A stretch of 64,000 nucleotides of DNA from CAZRVH01 sp964624905 (lineage in GTDB: Bacteria > Patescibacteriota > Gracilibacteria > Peribacterales > Peribacteraceae). This document shows positions 23,914 to 33,712 of this stretch, piece after piece (the stretch's first letter is position 1; each line of letters starts with the position of its first letter). The notes below the pieces were generated by a model. That model did no database searches and was not told where the DNA came from. It worked only from the letters and a program-made list of their open reading frames with translations. The DNA lies in contig CAZUYK010000008.1 in the NCBI GenBank assembly GCA_964624905.1, positions 3,565 to 67,564 on the forward strand. Direction: 5' to 3'. Made by a program: the position numbers and the translations under genes.

Positions 23914-25425
23914 TTAAGAGTCAGTTAAAAATCCTTTATTCTGACATTCGGCCAGTTTGTCCTTCAGATATATCATCGCAATGCAGTCATCCTCGTTGTA
24001 ATCGAGAATGCGCTGCAGCTTCTTTGAATCCTTATCCTTGCACCATTCGTTATACCACTCGATAGATGCCGCGCCGGATGGATGCGAATCTCTCCATGAA
24101 AATCCGAGCAACTGAGCCAAGGTTTTCACAGAGTAATTGTAGGTTGGCCAATCGGTACAGGGCAGAATGATGTCGTAATAGAGATCAATCGCAAACGCAG
24201 GATCGAAAAATGCTTCCACCTCTTCTTCAGTAATCACATCAGGGTATTTTTGCTGCAAGTTACGGTACTGCGTTCGTTCATACTTGCTGTAGTAGTAAAC
24301 AGCCACATCATCTTTATTAAACGAATTGATGTATTTCCAAAATTCTTTCCATGCCTGCCGTTCTGCCTCTGCACTCACTTCCTGAGCCACGAATGAGTGA
24401 AAAGTCCTCTTTCCTTCTTTTTGCTCTACAACACCGTGTAAATACACAATATCCTGTGTCGGATCACCTTCAAGATCGAAATACAGTTCGATTGGTTTCT
24501 CAGGAAGAAAGAAAGGTGCGCGAATGAGGGGTTCCTTCGTTCCCGATGTAAGCAACTTCGCTCGACGCACGTATTTTTCTAGTGATGCTTTGCCGATACC
24601 CGGTACTCCGGTTTTACCTTTGGAATCACAAATGGAATCAATATCCACGGCACTCAGTTTTTCTACGTCCAGAGCGATAGACAGCATGGCCTCTTTCTTG
24701 GAGCGCCCAAGCTCGGGCACAAGCGAGATATCTTTCTTCTCAATACACTGTTTCTTGCATGTGCTCTGCCACTGACATAGTTTGCAGATACTGATCATCG
24801 CAGGCTCGCTCTTCATGGCGCCTTCTATCAGCGCCTGAACAATAGGCACGGTCTCCTGATACAACTCCCACCACGTCTGCGTATTCTTCACGCCCTGCGG
24901 CGCATTGAGGTTGTAGTCGACGATATTGCCTTTGCTGTCCCAGATCTTTCCTCGATGATGCGTGGCATATCCCAGCCGATTCAACGCATCTGTATAGAGA
25001 GCAAGCTGCAAAGCGTAGTGCTTCTTCGGCTTCCCCTCGGTTTCGTCATCTTCTCCCTCAAGACCCATACCAGATTTGATATCGACCGGAAGGTATTCGC
25101 CGCTTTCTTGTAGTTCGAGTAGATCCGGCTCTCCAACCAGCTCGCCTACTTCAAGACGACCCTGGTAGATATACGGCGTCTTCTTTTTCATTGCCTCAAT
25201 GGTCGGTTGAAATCGATCCTGCTTCGCAATGCCAGACAGATCCACCATATCCATGGAACCCTTGTGCGTGTCGATGACTTTCTTCTCGTACTGCGTTCCT
25301 TTCTCCCACAGCATCTGGACAAATTCGTTCACTGGATCTTTCAAGCTTGGATCGTCATGAGCATCACGCCAGATGCGATGCGGACATTGTGTGTATGCGT
25401 AGAGGTGGGAGGCGGTTATATACAT
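23914..25425 (-). CDS. RecB-family nuclease with RNase H-like domain (TM0106 type)
   Basis: 503 residues from the ATG at 25425. The N-terminal half is a Cas4/RecB-like PD-(D/E)XK nuclease: a first Cys in YTQCPHRIW (about residue 15), GEPDLLELQESGEYLPVDIKSG as the active-site strands, then CKLCQWQSTC supplying the other Fe-S cysteines. A helix-hairpin-helix-like GVPGIGKASLEKY follows. The C-terminal half looks like an RNase H-type 3'-5' exonuclease (YFDLEGDP, DYNEDDC). It forms an operon with the KTSC gene. A role in DNA processing or defence is inferred. Confidence 0.8.
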   Translation of the reverse strand: MYITASHLYAYTQCPHRIWRDAHDDPSLKDPVNEFVQMLWEKGTQYEKKVIDTHKGSMDMVDLSGIAKQDRFQPTIEAMKKKTPYIYQGRLEVGELVGEPDLLELQESGEYLPVDIKSGMGLEGEDDETEGKPKKHYALQLALYTDALNRLGYATHHRGKIWDSKGNIVDYNLNAPQGVKNTQTWWELYQETVPIVQALIEGAMKSEPAMISICKLCQWQSTCKKQCIEKKDISLVPELGRSKKEAMLSIALDVEKLSAVDIDSICDSKGKTGVPGIGKASLEKYVRRAKLLTSGTKEPLIRAPFFLPEKPIELYFDLEGDPTQDIVYLHGVVEQKEGKRTFHSFVAQEVSAEAERQAWKEFWKYINSFNKDDVAVYYYSKYERTQYRNLQQKYPDVITEEEVEAFFDPAFAIDLYYDIILPCTDWPTYNYSVKTLAQLLGFSWRDSHPSGAASIEWYNEWCKDKDSKKLQRILDYNEDDCIAMIYLKDKLAECQNKGFLTDS

Positions 25426-25428
25426 CAC

Positions 25429-25632
25429 TTAATGAGCACTATATTGATCCCGAATATAATCATTAAAGTATGTTCCTTTAGATGCTGCATTCATTAATCC
25501 TAAATAAATAGATTCTGGAACGTTGTAATAAGAATATAAACCAGTTTCGTGGAATTCGATTACAAGTATTTTTGAGATCCGATCATACCCAACTGCTTTA
25601 ATGGCCGAAGATGATACGGGTTGCATCTGCAC
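25429..25632 (-). CDS. KTSC domain protein
   Basis: 67 residues covering the whole KTSC domain: SSAIKAVGYDRISKILVIEFHETGLYSYY, then VPESIYLGLMNAASKGTYFN and IRDQY. KTSC proteins are small and often sit next to nucleases or lysyl-tRNA-like genes; their function is unclear. The stop codon abuts the start of the RecB-like nuclease, so the two are co-transcribed. Confidence 0.82.
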   Translation of the reverse strand: MQMQPVSSSAIKAVGYDRISKILVIEFHETGLYSYYNVPESIYLGLMNAASKGTYFNDYIRDQYSAH

Positions 25633-25676
25633 GATAAGTAATAAGTTACACTATATTCTGATAATATTCATGTCGA

Positions 25677-25721
25677 GTTTTTGCTGATGTGGGAGCGGTG
25701 GACATGACGGGGGGGTAGCAG
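25677..25721. repeat. Direct repeat B (fragment of the MFS gene 5' end)
   Basis: A second copy of repeat A in the same orientation, containing a vestigial start and the first codons of the MFS gene. The 2.5 kb between the copies is AT-rich and holds the toxin module, the nuclease and the KTSC gene. Confidence 0.7.
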
Positions 25722-25781
25722 AAGATTGATTTCATAAGAATCATTTCTTGATTTTTTATTTATAAAGTCCAAACTAAAACT

Positions 25782-26762
25782 GTGACAGAGGTATCTGTCG
25801 AGGTAATGCATCCAAATGTCCCTCAATCCGAGCGGCAATCTTTGGGATCTATAATAAGTGGGGAGTATGATGGCAATTGGTTTTATGCAATCAAAGCAAA
25901 AGCTTTTATAGCATCAGCTATTGATGGTGATATCATCGCAACTATTTTAGAACAAAGATGTATTGCAACATTAGGCTTATTCCCTAGCAAAGAAGAAAAA
26001 GAATCTTGGAGAAATTCATTACCTGCTTTGGCAAGAGTAATGAAGTTGGCTCAATTGAATGAACAAATTATCTTACTGGAATATTGTCCACCTTCGCGAG
26101 ATAATATTCCAACACGAATTGATGCAGTAATTTGTGGAGCAGATAGAAAAGGACAACTACATGCAATCCTCATCGAATTAAAACAATGGGCAAATATGCC
26201 TATGAAATTATCAGATAAAGACGGATATATAAAAATTCAAATGGGAAGGAAGTGGATTAATAAACGTCATCCAAGAAAGCAGGCAGAAGATTATAGAAAT
26301 CATATGCAAAAAGTAATGTCTATCTGCGGATTAGATGCTAACTACATTATTTTTCACGCATATGCATATCTTCATAATGCAATTAATCTTTCACAGGTAA
26401 AAAAGGATATTCTTTTTGGAAATAAAAGTGAATTCGACGAAGATAGTCGTCTATATACAAATGATTTTGCTGGAATTCTTGCAAAAAAATTCAGCGAATT
26501 TACAGGGGCAGGAAAGGGAGAAGGTGCCTTGGTTGCAATACGAACAATTCAGAATTTATCATTAAAGCATCTTGATAAACTGCCCATAAGACCAAAATCT
26601 GACGATAATTGGAAAAAGTTATATAAGAGAAAAATTTGGAGAGGTTATTCGGGTTGGCAAGATTCTAAGATTGCAAAATTCTTTTGGGTATTTGTTTGGA
26701 CAATTTTTATACCACTTTGCTTATTGATTGGTGGCTTGGCATATATATTTTATTACAAATAA
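25782..26762 (+). CDS. Membrane-anchored PD-(D/E)XK-like nuclease
   Basis: 326 residues, AT-rich. The segment ESWRNSLPALARVMK, then TRIDAVICGADRKGQLHAILIELKQW, is the PD-(D/E)XK core seen at the N-terminus of DUF2075-type helicases, with Asp, Glu and Lys in place. Here no helicase follows; instead the C-terminus has one hydrophobic span (FFWVFVWTIFIPLCLLIGGL). The start may be the GTG at 25782 or the ATG at 25806. It converges with a type IIG enzyme, which suggests a defence setting. Confidence 0.65.
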   Translation: MTEVSVEVMHPNVPQSERQSLGSIISGEYDGNWFYAIKAKAFIASAIDGDIIATILEQRCIATLGLFPSKEEKESWRNSLPALARVMKLAQLNEQIILLEYCPPSRDNIPTRIDAVICGADRKGQLHAILIELKQWANMPMKLSDKDGYIKIQMGRKWINKRHPRKQAEDYRNHMQKVMSICGLDANYIIFHAYAYLHNAINLSQVKKDILFGNKSEFDEDSRLYTNDFAGILAKKFSEFTGAGKGEGALVAIRTIQNLSLKHLDKLPIRPKSDDNWKKLYKRKIWRGYSGWQDSKIAKFFWVFVWTIFIPLCLLIGGLAYIFYYK

Positions 26763-26764
26763 AA

Positions 26765-29700
26765 TTATTTGATCGGCCATCCCCCATTCTCCTTAATCAC
26801 CTCATCTATCTCCTCCATAAGCCTCTTCGTCTCCACAAGCGCCACAACGATCTTCTGGTAGTGCTCTAGATCATCACTGGAAAGAGTACGGCCCTTACGA
26901 TCTTTCAACCACTTCTGTAGAGGTTGGTAACCACCAATGGGGAAGTTCCAGGCAGCTTCCGGTACACCGCCGAAGTATTGAGTGGGATTAATAGATACGC
27001 GCTGAGATGCAGAATCGTACGATACTTTTTCCACCACATTATCCCCTGCCACGGGATACTGCGTGATAAAGTTATACAATTTCGAAGACTCCATAAGATG
27101 CAACAAGCGAATCTCACGACCAAGAAGGACGAGCCTCCAGAAGAGGTCTTTGTTCGATGTAAACGGCACACGAGGGAAATTAATCTTCAAAAACTCTTTG
27201 TATCTCTCGCGGTAAGTGGGTGAATGTAAAATTGCATAGATGTAATCAAAAATATCTTCTGGCAAAAACCCAGGTGTGGGATCATTTTCATAACACCACT
27301 TGTAAGTTAACTTTAGTATTTTTTCAATTTCACAAACTAATTTCTTATTAAGATTCGGCACTTTTCCGTTTTGTGATTTATCTCCAACAAGAAGAAAATC
27401 CTTTTCTTCTAGGTATAATGGGAAAATATAATTGTATTCTCGTGTCTGCATAGAAATAGTATTTCCATCAATCAAATTTTTGGCGGCAAACACATGTTGG
27501 AATGTCTGAAGAGATAATTGACGAGTTAAGATAATTCCAAAGTTATCTCCTAATAAAAAGTTCTTCATTACAGAATCTCGCGGATAAGCCATAAAACCTT
27601 TTGAATTGCCTGTATAATATGTTTTTCTATAATCAAATGGACGATAAAGAATAGGGGTTTTGATTGGATTTTTATTTACTAAATCTTGAATGGCATTAAC
27701 TAAGGTCCAATCCCTTCCATCTGAAGGAAGATCATACTTAATTCTAATTTCATCGTCTTTTAAATGATTTACATCTTGCTTAAGAAGCTCTAGCTCTTTA
27801 TCAGAAAACTGAATGCAAAAAGAATCTCGCTTGGTTTGTATTCCAGAATTCCATATTGGAAACAGTTCATTTAATTGGACCGAATTTTCATATTCCAATT
27901 GCAGATTAAAATCCTTCGGAACAAAGAAATAATTGGGCGCAGGTGCTTCAAGTTTTTCCCATTTTGTATTTTTTTCGTCGTGAGCATTCAACCAATCATA
28001 TTTACTATCACGCTTTCCATAGAGATCCACATGATGCACAGTCCCGAGACCCATTTTCTTCTCAGAAGTTTTTACAAATAAAACAATGCTCACTCCTTGC
28101 ATGATATCAAACAAGTTCTCATCCTTTCCGCCATCAGGAGCTTTTTCTTTGCGCTTACTGTTTCCATGCAAATCGACAACATAGATATGATCAAACGTCT
28201 CCAATAAACTCTTGCGCATCTGACGATGTGTGATTCCATCCAAGAACGAATTATTCGTGATCATCGCCACGATACCCTGTCCGTTTTTCTCGATGAGATG
28301 ATGGGCAAAGCGAATGAATTTGATGTAATCATCATCCAAATTCAATTTCTTCTCGTTCAAATCTTTCTTGTAGTCATCAATCAACTTACCAATCCACGTC
28401 TTCCGCTTTTTTCCATCCGGACCGATTTCAATGGATGCATTCTGAGAGCTCACGCTATACGGAGGATTTCCCAGAACGACCATGATCGGCAAGTCACGCT
28501 TCACTTCCTCAGCAGCCTGGGCTTCTTCCGTCAAAGCACCATCAAGTCCCAACCCACGGAATAACGTGTCATCCTTGGGAGGAGCTTCTTCCAAACTATT
28601 CGTAAGGAAGATCTTAAGGCGCTTCGTCAGTTTCTTTACCCCTGTTTCTGCCAGAGTCATGCTGAGTTTCAAGTGGGCGATCGTGTAACTCGCCATCATT
28701 AATTCAAAGCCGTGCAATCGTGGAACAAGATGCTCATTAGCGAAGGCTTCCCATTCGCCCGCACGATCCTTGTATCTCTCGTGTACATTGCGGATCACTT
28801 CATTCAAAAAGGTTCCGGTTCCTACGGCAGGATCTAGGATCTGTACTCGGTCTATCTTTTTTGTGGAGGTTTTATTCTGTTCCGTGTATTTCCAGTCGAT
28901 CTGTGCCCTATCTGCAAGACCTTGGGGCAAATCGAAGTGTTCTTTCAGCAACGCGTCGACTGAGCGAACAATGTATCGCACGACCGGAAGAGGCGTGTAA
29001 AAGACGCCGCGTTCCACGCGAAGTTTCGGATCATACTCACGGAGGAAGTCCTCGTAGAAATGGATGATGGGATCGTGGGTCGCGTCATCGCCCTTCTCAT
29101 ACAGACCGTGTACGAGTGCTTTCACATCCGCATGAACGAACACGTCACATAATTCATCCACAATGAATGAGAGCTTCTTTTCGAAGTTAGCACCTGCGAT
29201 ATGGTCAAAAAATTGCTGCAGTAGATGGTTGCTTGCAGGGATCTTTTCTCGCGCTTCTGTACGAGAAAAACTATCCGGCGTTTCATCATTGTAACGCGCC
29301 ACAAACAACCCATATACGAGCGTCTGTGAATAGAGATCGGCAAAATTCTCGTCATCCAAATCATGAATAAGCTTCGTTTTTAGAATATCTCGGATCTTCT
29401 CAATATCGCCTTTCATGCCTCCAAATCCCGGCGCAAGGATCTCGGAAATATTGTCACGCAACCTGCGTGCCTTGCCTCCCATGATCTTCGCCAAATGCTG
29501 TGCGGAACGAATACTATCAACTGGCTCCGTTACGAAATCCGCAATAGTCCTCTCCAGCGTACCGAACACATCAGGCTTCTGGTCAATTTTGCTTTCATTC
29601 TTCACCCCGATAATAATAGGATCGCCGTAACGCTGCCCATTCTTATAGAAACGGAATTCAATTCCATTTGTTAAAATAAGGTTCGCATATCCGTAGTACC

Positions 29701-29962
29701 TCGCCATCTGTTCCCCTTTCTCGATTTTATCCAGATCCACGTAGATATCCTTGGCTTCCACCCACGCGATGGGAGTTTCATCTTTTAGAAAAATGAAATC
29801 CGGACGGCCGTGAGCGCTTCCTTTTGGCTCATTCACAATCTTAAGATTTGTTGTGTCTTTGAATAAAGTCTCCAATGCAGGTCGATAGCTATGTTCCTGC
29901 GCATGACCCGTTTCCAGGGCAGATTGGATTTGCGATAGATAGGACGCTATTGAGGAGCTCAT
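26765..29962 (-). CDS. Type IIG/ISP-like restriction-modification enzyme
   Basis: 1065 residues in one chain. The N-terminal PD-(D/E)XK nuclease is seen as GRPDFIFLKDETPIAWVEAKD (about residues 52-72), with no SF2 helicase after it. A helical connector leads to the N6-adenine methyltransferase: motif I ILDPAVGTGTFL (about 375-386) and motif IV GNPPYS (about 507-512). A C-terminal specificity region follows. It would both cut and methylate its site. GC is lower than the chromosome, consistent with acquisition. Confidence 0.88.
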   Translation of the reverse strand: MSSSIASYLSQIQSALETGHAQEHSYRPALETLFKDTTNLKIVNEPKGSAHGRPDFIFLKDETPIAWVEAKDIYVDLDKIEKGEQMARYYGYANLILTNGIEFRFYKNGQRYGDPIIIGVKNESKIDQKPDVFGTLERTIADFVTEPVDSIRSAQHLAKIMGGKARRLRDNISEILAPGFGGMKGDIEKIRDILKTKLIHDLDDENFADLYSQTLVYGLFVARYNDETPDSFSRTEAREKIPASNHLLQQFFDHIAGANFEKKLSFIVDELCDVFVHADVKALVHGLYEKGDDATHDPIIHFYEDFLREYDPKLRVERGVFYTPLPVVRYIVRSVDALLKEHFDLPQGLADRAQIDWKYTEQNKTSTKKIDRVQILDPAVGTGTFLNEVIRNVHERYKDRAGEWEAFANEHLVPRLHGFELMMASYTIAHLKLSMTLAETGVKKLTKRLKIFLTNSLEEAPPKDDTLFRGLGLDGALTEEAQAAEEVKRDLPIMVVLGNPPYSVSSQNASIEIGPDGKKRKTWIGKLIDDYKKDLNEKKLNLDDDYIKFIRFAHHLIEKNGQGIVAMITNNSFLDGITHRQMRKSLLETFDHIYVVDLHGNSKRKEKAPDGGKDENLFDIMQGVSIVLFVKTSEKKMGLGTVHHVDLYGKRDSKYDWLNAHDEKNTKWEKLEAPAPNYFFVPKDFNLQLEYENSVQLNELFPIWNSGIQTKRDSFCIQFSDKELELLKQDVNHLKDDEIRIKYDLPSDGRDWTLVNAIQDLVNKNPIKTPILYRPFDYRKTYYTGNSKGFMAYPRDSVMKNFLLGDNFGIILTRQLSLQTFQHVFAAKNLIDGNTISMQTREYNYIFPLYLEEKDFLLVGDKSQNGKVPNLNKKLVCEIEKILKLTYKWCYENDPTPGFLPEDIFDYIYAILHSPTYRERYKEFLKINFPRVPFTSNKDLFWRLVLLGREIRLLHLMESSKLYNFITQYPVAGDNVVEKVSYDSASQRVSINPTQYFGGVPEAAWNFPIGGYQPLQKWLKDRKGRTLSSDDLEHYQKIVVALVETKRLMEEIDEVIKENGGWPIK

Positions 29963-30013
29963 TTAGTTAGAAGCTAGCGAAAGATTGGTATAAATGAAAG
30001 GAAACCGATCCCC

Positions 30014-30682
30014 TTACTCCAACACGTAATCCCGGTGTCCGTCGCGGTACACCAACCGTTCCGCTTCAGACTTGGAGAACCGCAGGATCTGCGCCGCCAA
30101 TTCATCCGGTGTGTGCATGATCTTCTCCTTCTCCTCCAGTGCCTTGCCGGTGACACCGTGGCGGGATAGCTGCGTATCGGTAGGACCGGGGAAAAGAAGC
30201 TTCACGCGCAGGTGCGGATACGTCTTGCGCAGGATCTGCGCGAAGTGCATCGCCGTCTGCTTCACCAGCGTATAGAGCGCGGGGTCCGTGGACTCGCGCA
30301 ACGCATGGACGGAGGACATCTGCAACACCAGGGCATCCGGTGCGAGCTTGGGCTGCAGCGCTTTGGTCACCAGCCACGCGCCTTTCACGTGCACGGCGAA
30401 GAGCGCGTCGAACTCCCCTTCCGTACTGTCGAACAGGGTGCCGCGCCGCATGATGCCGGCATTGTTGAAGAGCACGTCGATGGGTCCGGGAACGGACGCA
30501 GCGGCCGCTTCCACGCTCGCGGCATCGGTGATGTCCGTCGGGACATGGTGGAAATGCTCCGACACCGGGGATGCCGGGGCGTGCGTATCGAGCGCGTACA
30601 CGCGGTAGCCGTCCTGCAGGAAGGCCTTGGCGGTGGCAAGGCCGATGCCGCTGCAACCGCCGGTGATCACGACGGTCTTCAT
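30014..30682 (-). CDS. Short-chain dehydrogenase/reductase
   Basis: 222 residues. The NAD(P)-binding motif TGGCSGIGLA is at residues 7-16, NNAGI near residue 72, and the catalytic set Ser-Tyr-x3-Lys appears as QMSSVHAL...YTLVKQT. A second Asp-rich segment after strand 2 (YALDTHAP) favours NAD over NADP. Substrate unknown. It lies four bases after the stop of the next gene on the same strand and may share its transcript. Confidence 0.88.
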   Translation of the reverse strand: MKTVVITGGCSGIGLATAKAFLQDGYRVYALDTHAPASPVSEHFHHVPTDITDAASVEAAAASVPGPIDVLFNNAGIMRRGTLFDSTEGEFDALFAVHVKGAWLVTKALQPKLAPDALVLQMSSVHALRESTDPALYTLVKQTAMHFAQILRKTYPHLRVKLLFPGPTDTQLSRHGVTGKALEEKEKIMHTPDELAAQILRFSKSEAERLVYRDGHRDYVLE

Positions 30683-30686
30683 GCTA

Positions 30687-32057
30687 TTAAATGCAATTCG
30701 CGGGGACCTTGGGTTCCATGGCGGCCATGCCCGGGTACGTGTAGGTGTAGTTGTTGTTCGCGTTCCACACCTGGAAGCCGCACATGCCCGAGTCGTACAC
30801 GGCCTGCATTTGGTCCATCATGTCTTTCTTGTCCACGTAGTAGCCTTGGATCCACGGGCGCAGCTTGTGCTTGTGTTCGTCACCGAGCAGCTCCTGGTAG
30901 CCCGTGAGCGTGCGGTACACGAGCCAGTACATGCGGCTCACCGGATGCTTGGCGGGGTTGTAGTACTCCGGCGAGGTGAAGGTGGCGGGGTAGGCCATGG
31001 GGGAGATGACATCCAGGAGGGGGGCGAAGCGGACCACGTCCTGGCCCAACGTCTTCACGTTCACTTCGTAGTTCCATCCCAGGATAGCGTAGCTGGAGAT
31101 GCCCAACTTGGTTCCGGGTCCGCAGCGGTCGACGGTCTCGCGCGCTGCCTTGATAAACTTCTCCACTTTCTCCGCCTTCTCTTCCATGCTGAAGACGGCG
31201 AGGGCGCCGAAGCTGGCGGTAGAGAAGCGGATGTAGTCCATATTCACCTCGTCGATGCCGCTCTTGGCCAACTCACACATGATGTCCATGTTGTAGTCGA
31301 TCGCCTTCTGGTTACTGGGGTCGATCCAGTCTTCGACGATGAGGTTGCCCTTGGGTCCGTAGACGCGCGTTTCGGGCAGGATGCTGGTGATGATGTTGTC
31401 CTTTACCGCGATGAAGCGGCCGATGGTGTAGAGGCCGTTGTCATGCGCCTTCTGCACCACGTCCTTCACGTTGTATTTGGCGCGCACGGTGCCGTAGTGG
31501 TTGGGGAGTTCTGCGTCGGTTTCGAAGTACACGAAGGAACCCTTCACGTCGAAGACGAGCGCGTTGCCTCCGTTCTTCTTCAGGCTTTCTATGGTGGCGT
31601 CCAGGAAGTCCGTGTTCTTCACGTTGGGCGGACCCAGGTACACGGCGCGCCTGTTGTACGGGTTCATGGCGGGCTGCGTGATGGCGGACGGGGGTTTCAC
31701 GTCTGCGGCGGATCCGTGGATCCCCTTCTCTTTCATGCGTTGCAATGCCCTGTCGATGCGGCTTTGCATGAGGGACATCATGCCCGCCTTGGACGAAGCC
31801 GAGGCCCCCTTGATGGTCGCACCCGTTCCAACGACGGCGGGTTTCATGTTGGGCACCAGCGCGTTGAGCGCGATGTCCGCGGTACCGTTCGTTGTCCGCA
31901 TCAGCTGCGGCAGGAGGATCATGGTGGCGCCGAAGAAAACGGCGATAAGGATCTCCGTTAGGACGCGCCGTGATGTTCTTGGTGTAGGAAGCCCGTGAAG
32001 TTGCATAGAAGGAAAAGCAAGCACGGCTCCAATCGTGCCTACGGATCGCCGATCCAT
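30687..32057 (-). CDS. Putative glycoside hydrolase, DUF4015 family
   Basis: 456 residues. A membrane anchor (about 30-55: VLTEILIAVFFGATMILL) is followed by a TIM-barrel-type domain whose segments ALVFDVKGSFVYFETD, GIDEVNMDYIRFS and VISPMAYPATF are those of DUF4015, a group related to glycosyl hydrolases. The start at 32057 has a TATAAA box 13 bases upstream; an internal ATG at 32006 is an alternative. It may act on cell-wall or surface sugars outside the membrane. Confidence 0.75.
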   Translation of the reverse strand: MDRRSVGTIGAVLAFPSMQLHGLPTPRTSRRVLTEILIAVFFGATMILLPQLMRTTNGTADIALNALVPNMKPAVVGTGATIKGASASSKAGMMSLMQSRIDRALQRMKEKGIHGSAADVKPPSAITQPAMNPYNRRAVYLGPPNVKNTDFLDATIESLKKNGGNALVFDVKGSFVYFETDAELPNHYGTVRAKYNVKDVVQKAHDNGLYTIGRFIAVKDNIITSILPETRVYGPKGNLIVEDWIDPSNQKAIDYNMDIMCELAKSGIDEVNMDYIRFSTASFGALAVFSMEEKAEKVEKFIKAARETVDRCGPGTKLGISSYAILGWNYEVNVKTLGQDVVRFAPLLDVISPMAYPATFTSPEYYNPAKHPVSRMYWLVYRTLTGYQELLGDEHKHKLRPWIQGYYVDKKDMMDQMQAVYDSGMCGFQVWNANNNYTYTYPGMAAMEPKVPANCI

Positions 32058-32176
32058 CAAGAACAAATTTTTTATACGGAATGGAAAGAATAGTAGACGC
32101 GTTTTTGTACGAAATGACGAGTGCTCATCGTCTACATATCTGGAATACTTGCTTCTATTCATTCCCTCCGCTTCTT

Positions 32177-32785
32177 ATGAACAATTCCACACGCAAGGCC
32201 ATCATCACCGTTGCGGTGCTGATCGCGCTCGGCTCCATCGGCTATTACCTCTTCGCCAATCCGGCCATCAACCCGGGAACCGGAAGTTCTTCGTCCAGCA
32301 TGTCGCAGGTCCGCTCCTCCGCGGTCTCTTCCGTCACAAGCTCCCAGGACGAATCCTCCGTATCCTCCGCAGCGGTTTCTTCGGCCGCCTCTTCCTTGAT
32401 GGCGGCTTCCTCGACCGCAACGAGCGGTTCGTCTTCATCCTTCGAACAGAGCACGCCGCGCGAAACGGTATCCCGCTTCTATCTTGAGTGGGCGACGTAC
32501 GGCGGCTTCATCAATAACGAACTTGCCGCGACCAGCTCTTTCCTCACGGAGCGCATGAGGACGACCGTCGACGAAGCATCGGACATTTTCTGCAACGAAC
32601 GCCAGCCACTGAACTTCACCACGGTATTGCTCGTGAAGGGCGACAGCGAGGCGACGGTACAGGTGAACGAGCGCTACGCGAACAACGTGACGGTGTCGCC
32701 CATGGTGACGGTGCGCAGCGAGGACGGAGCATGGCGTATTGACGGAGTGACCTGCCCGGCGTCATCATCGAGCAGTTCCCTGTAA
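32177..32785 (+). CDS. Anchored protein with Ser-rich linker
   Basis: 202 residues: a membrane helix (AIITVAVLIALGSIGYYLF), a roughly 60-residue Ser/Ala/Thr-rich linker, then a compact domain (ETVSRFYLEWATYGG to WRIDGVTC) that resembles DUF3828-type beta-rich folds. A further Ser run ends the protein. Surface exposed by this layout. It diverges from the DUF4015 gene. Confidence 0.65.
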   Translation: MNNSTRKAIITVAVLIALGSIGYYLFANPAINPGTGSSSSSMSQVRSSAVSSVTSSQDESSVSSAAVSSAASSLMAASSTATSGSSSSFEQSTPRETVSRFYLEWATYGGFINNELAATSSFLTERMRTTVDEASDIFCNERQPLNFTTVLLVKGDSEATVQVNERYANNVTVSPMVTVRSEDGAWRIDGVTCPASSSSSSL

Positions 32786-32802
32786 CTCGTTTCCCCCTCT
32801 CC

Positions 32803-33612
32803 ATGAAACAATTCTTCTTCTGGAAGAACGCGAAGGCGCCTTCATACCCCTGGCGTCTTTTCGCGTTGTACTCCGTCTTGGGCGTCGTGGCCGCCATCAG
32901 CATCCTGCCATACCTCCTGTCGCTGCTGGACCTCAGCGGCAATCCACTCCCCATCCCGCTGCGGCAGGTGGTGGTGGAACAGATCATCCAGTCCGCGATC
33001 ATCATTTTGCCCGCGGTAGGGCTGGGACTCCTGATGGCGCGCCGCGTGAAACTGGGATCCCCCTACCTGGAGGCATTGCTCTATAAAAAGAAGATGCCGC
33101 ACGGCTTCGGCAAGGTACTCGGTCTGTCGATCGTCCTGGGATTCCTGGCCAGCGTGACCATCGCCATCGCGGACCTGCTGTTCATCCGCGACGAAGTACT
33201 GAGCAACATCGGGCAGGTGAACGCGATTCCGGTCGCATGGAGGATTCTCACCGCGTTCTACGGCGGTATCGACGAGGAAATCCTCATGCGCCTCTTCTTC
33301 ATGACGCTGGTGGCGTGGATCGTATGGAAAGTGCAACGCTCCCCGGAAAAAGGCGCGTCGAATACGGCGATGTGGATCGCGTTGGGACTCTCCACGTTCT
33401 TCTTCGGACTCAGCCACCTGCCCGTCACATCGGCTTTGACGGACGTCGGCCCCTGGGTGCTACTGCGCGCGCTGGTCCTCAACGGCATCGGAGGCGCCGT
33501 GTTCGGATGGCTCTACTGGAAGAAAGGATTCGAAGCCGCGATGATCTCGCACTTCACAGCCGATATCACGCTGCAGGTACTGGTGCCTGCCGTGGTGGGG
33601 GCGTTCGCGTAA
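32803..33612 (+). CDS. CPBP-family intramembrane metalloprotease
   Basis: 269 residues with about eight membrane helices. The three CPBP motifs are intact: EExxxR in GGIDEEILMRLFF, FxxxH in FFFGLSHLP, and the final HFTADI. Family members include CAAX processing proteases and bacteriocin self-immunity proteins. It starts 17 bases after the previous gene and is likely in the same operon. Confidence 0.88.
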   Translation: MKQFFFWKNAKAPSYPWRLFALYSVLGVVAAISILPYLLSLLDLSGNPLPIPLRQVVVEQIIQSAIIILPAVGLGLLMARRVKLGSPYLEALLYKKKMPHGFGKVLGLSIVLGFLASVTIAIADLLFIRDEVLSNIGQVNAIPVAWRILTAFYGGIDEEILMRLFFMTLVAWIVWKVQRSPEKGASNTAMWIALGLSTFFFGLSHLPVTSALTDVGPWVLLRALVLNGIGGAVFGWLYWKKGFEAAMISHFTADITLQVLVPAVVGAFA

Positions 33613-33628
33613 ACGAAAAACACCCGAC

Positions 33629-33660
33629 GTATGTCACCCTGAGCCTGTCGAAGGGCGAGG
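33629..33660. repeat. REP-like short repeat, copy 2
   Basis: GTCACCCTGAGCCTGTCGAA, of a type common in bacterial intergenic regions, matches copy 1 at 14.84 kb in opposite orientation at about 16 of 20 bases. Confidence 0.45.
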
Positions 33661-33712
33661 GTGGCATCGTTTGGCGAACGGAAAAATCGAGCGGTGCGGG
33701 ATCGCGTACTCC

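Noticed and set aside
23091..25721. An insertion sequence between the direct repeats
   Set aside because: No transposase and no terminal inverted repeats seen; the genes are a toxin module, a nuclease and a KTSC protein. Kept as an island of unknown mechanism.
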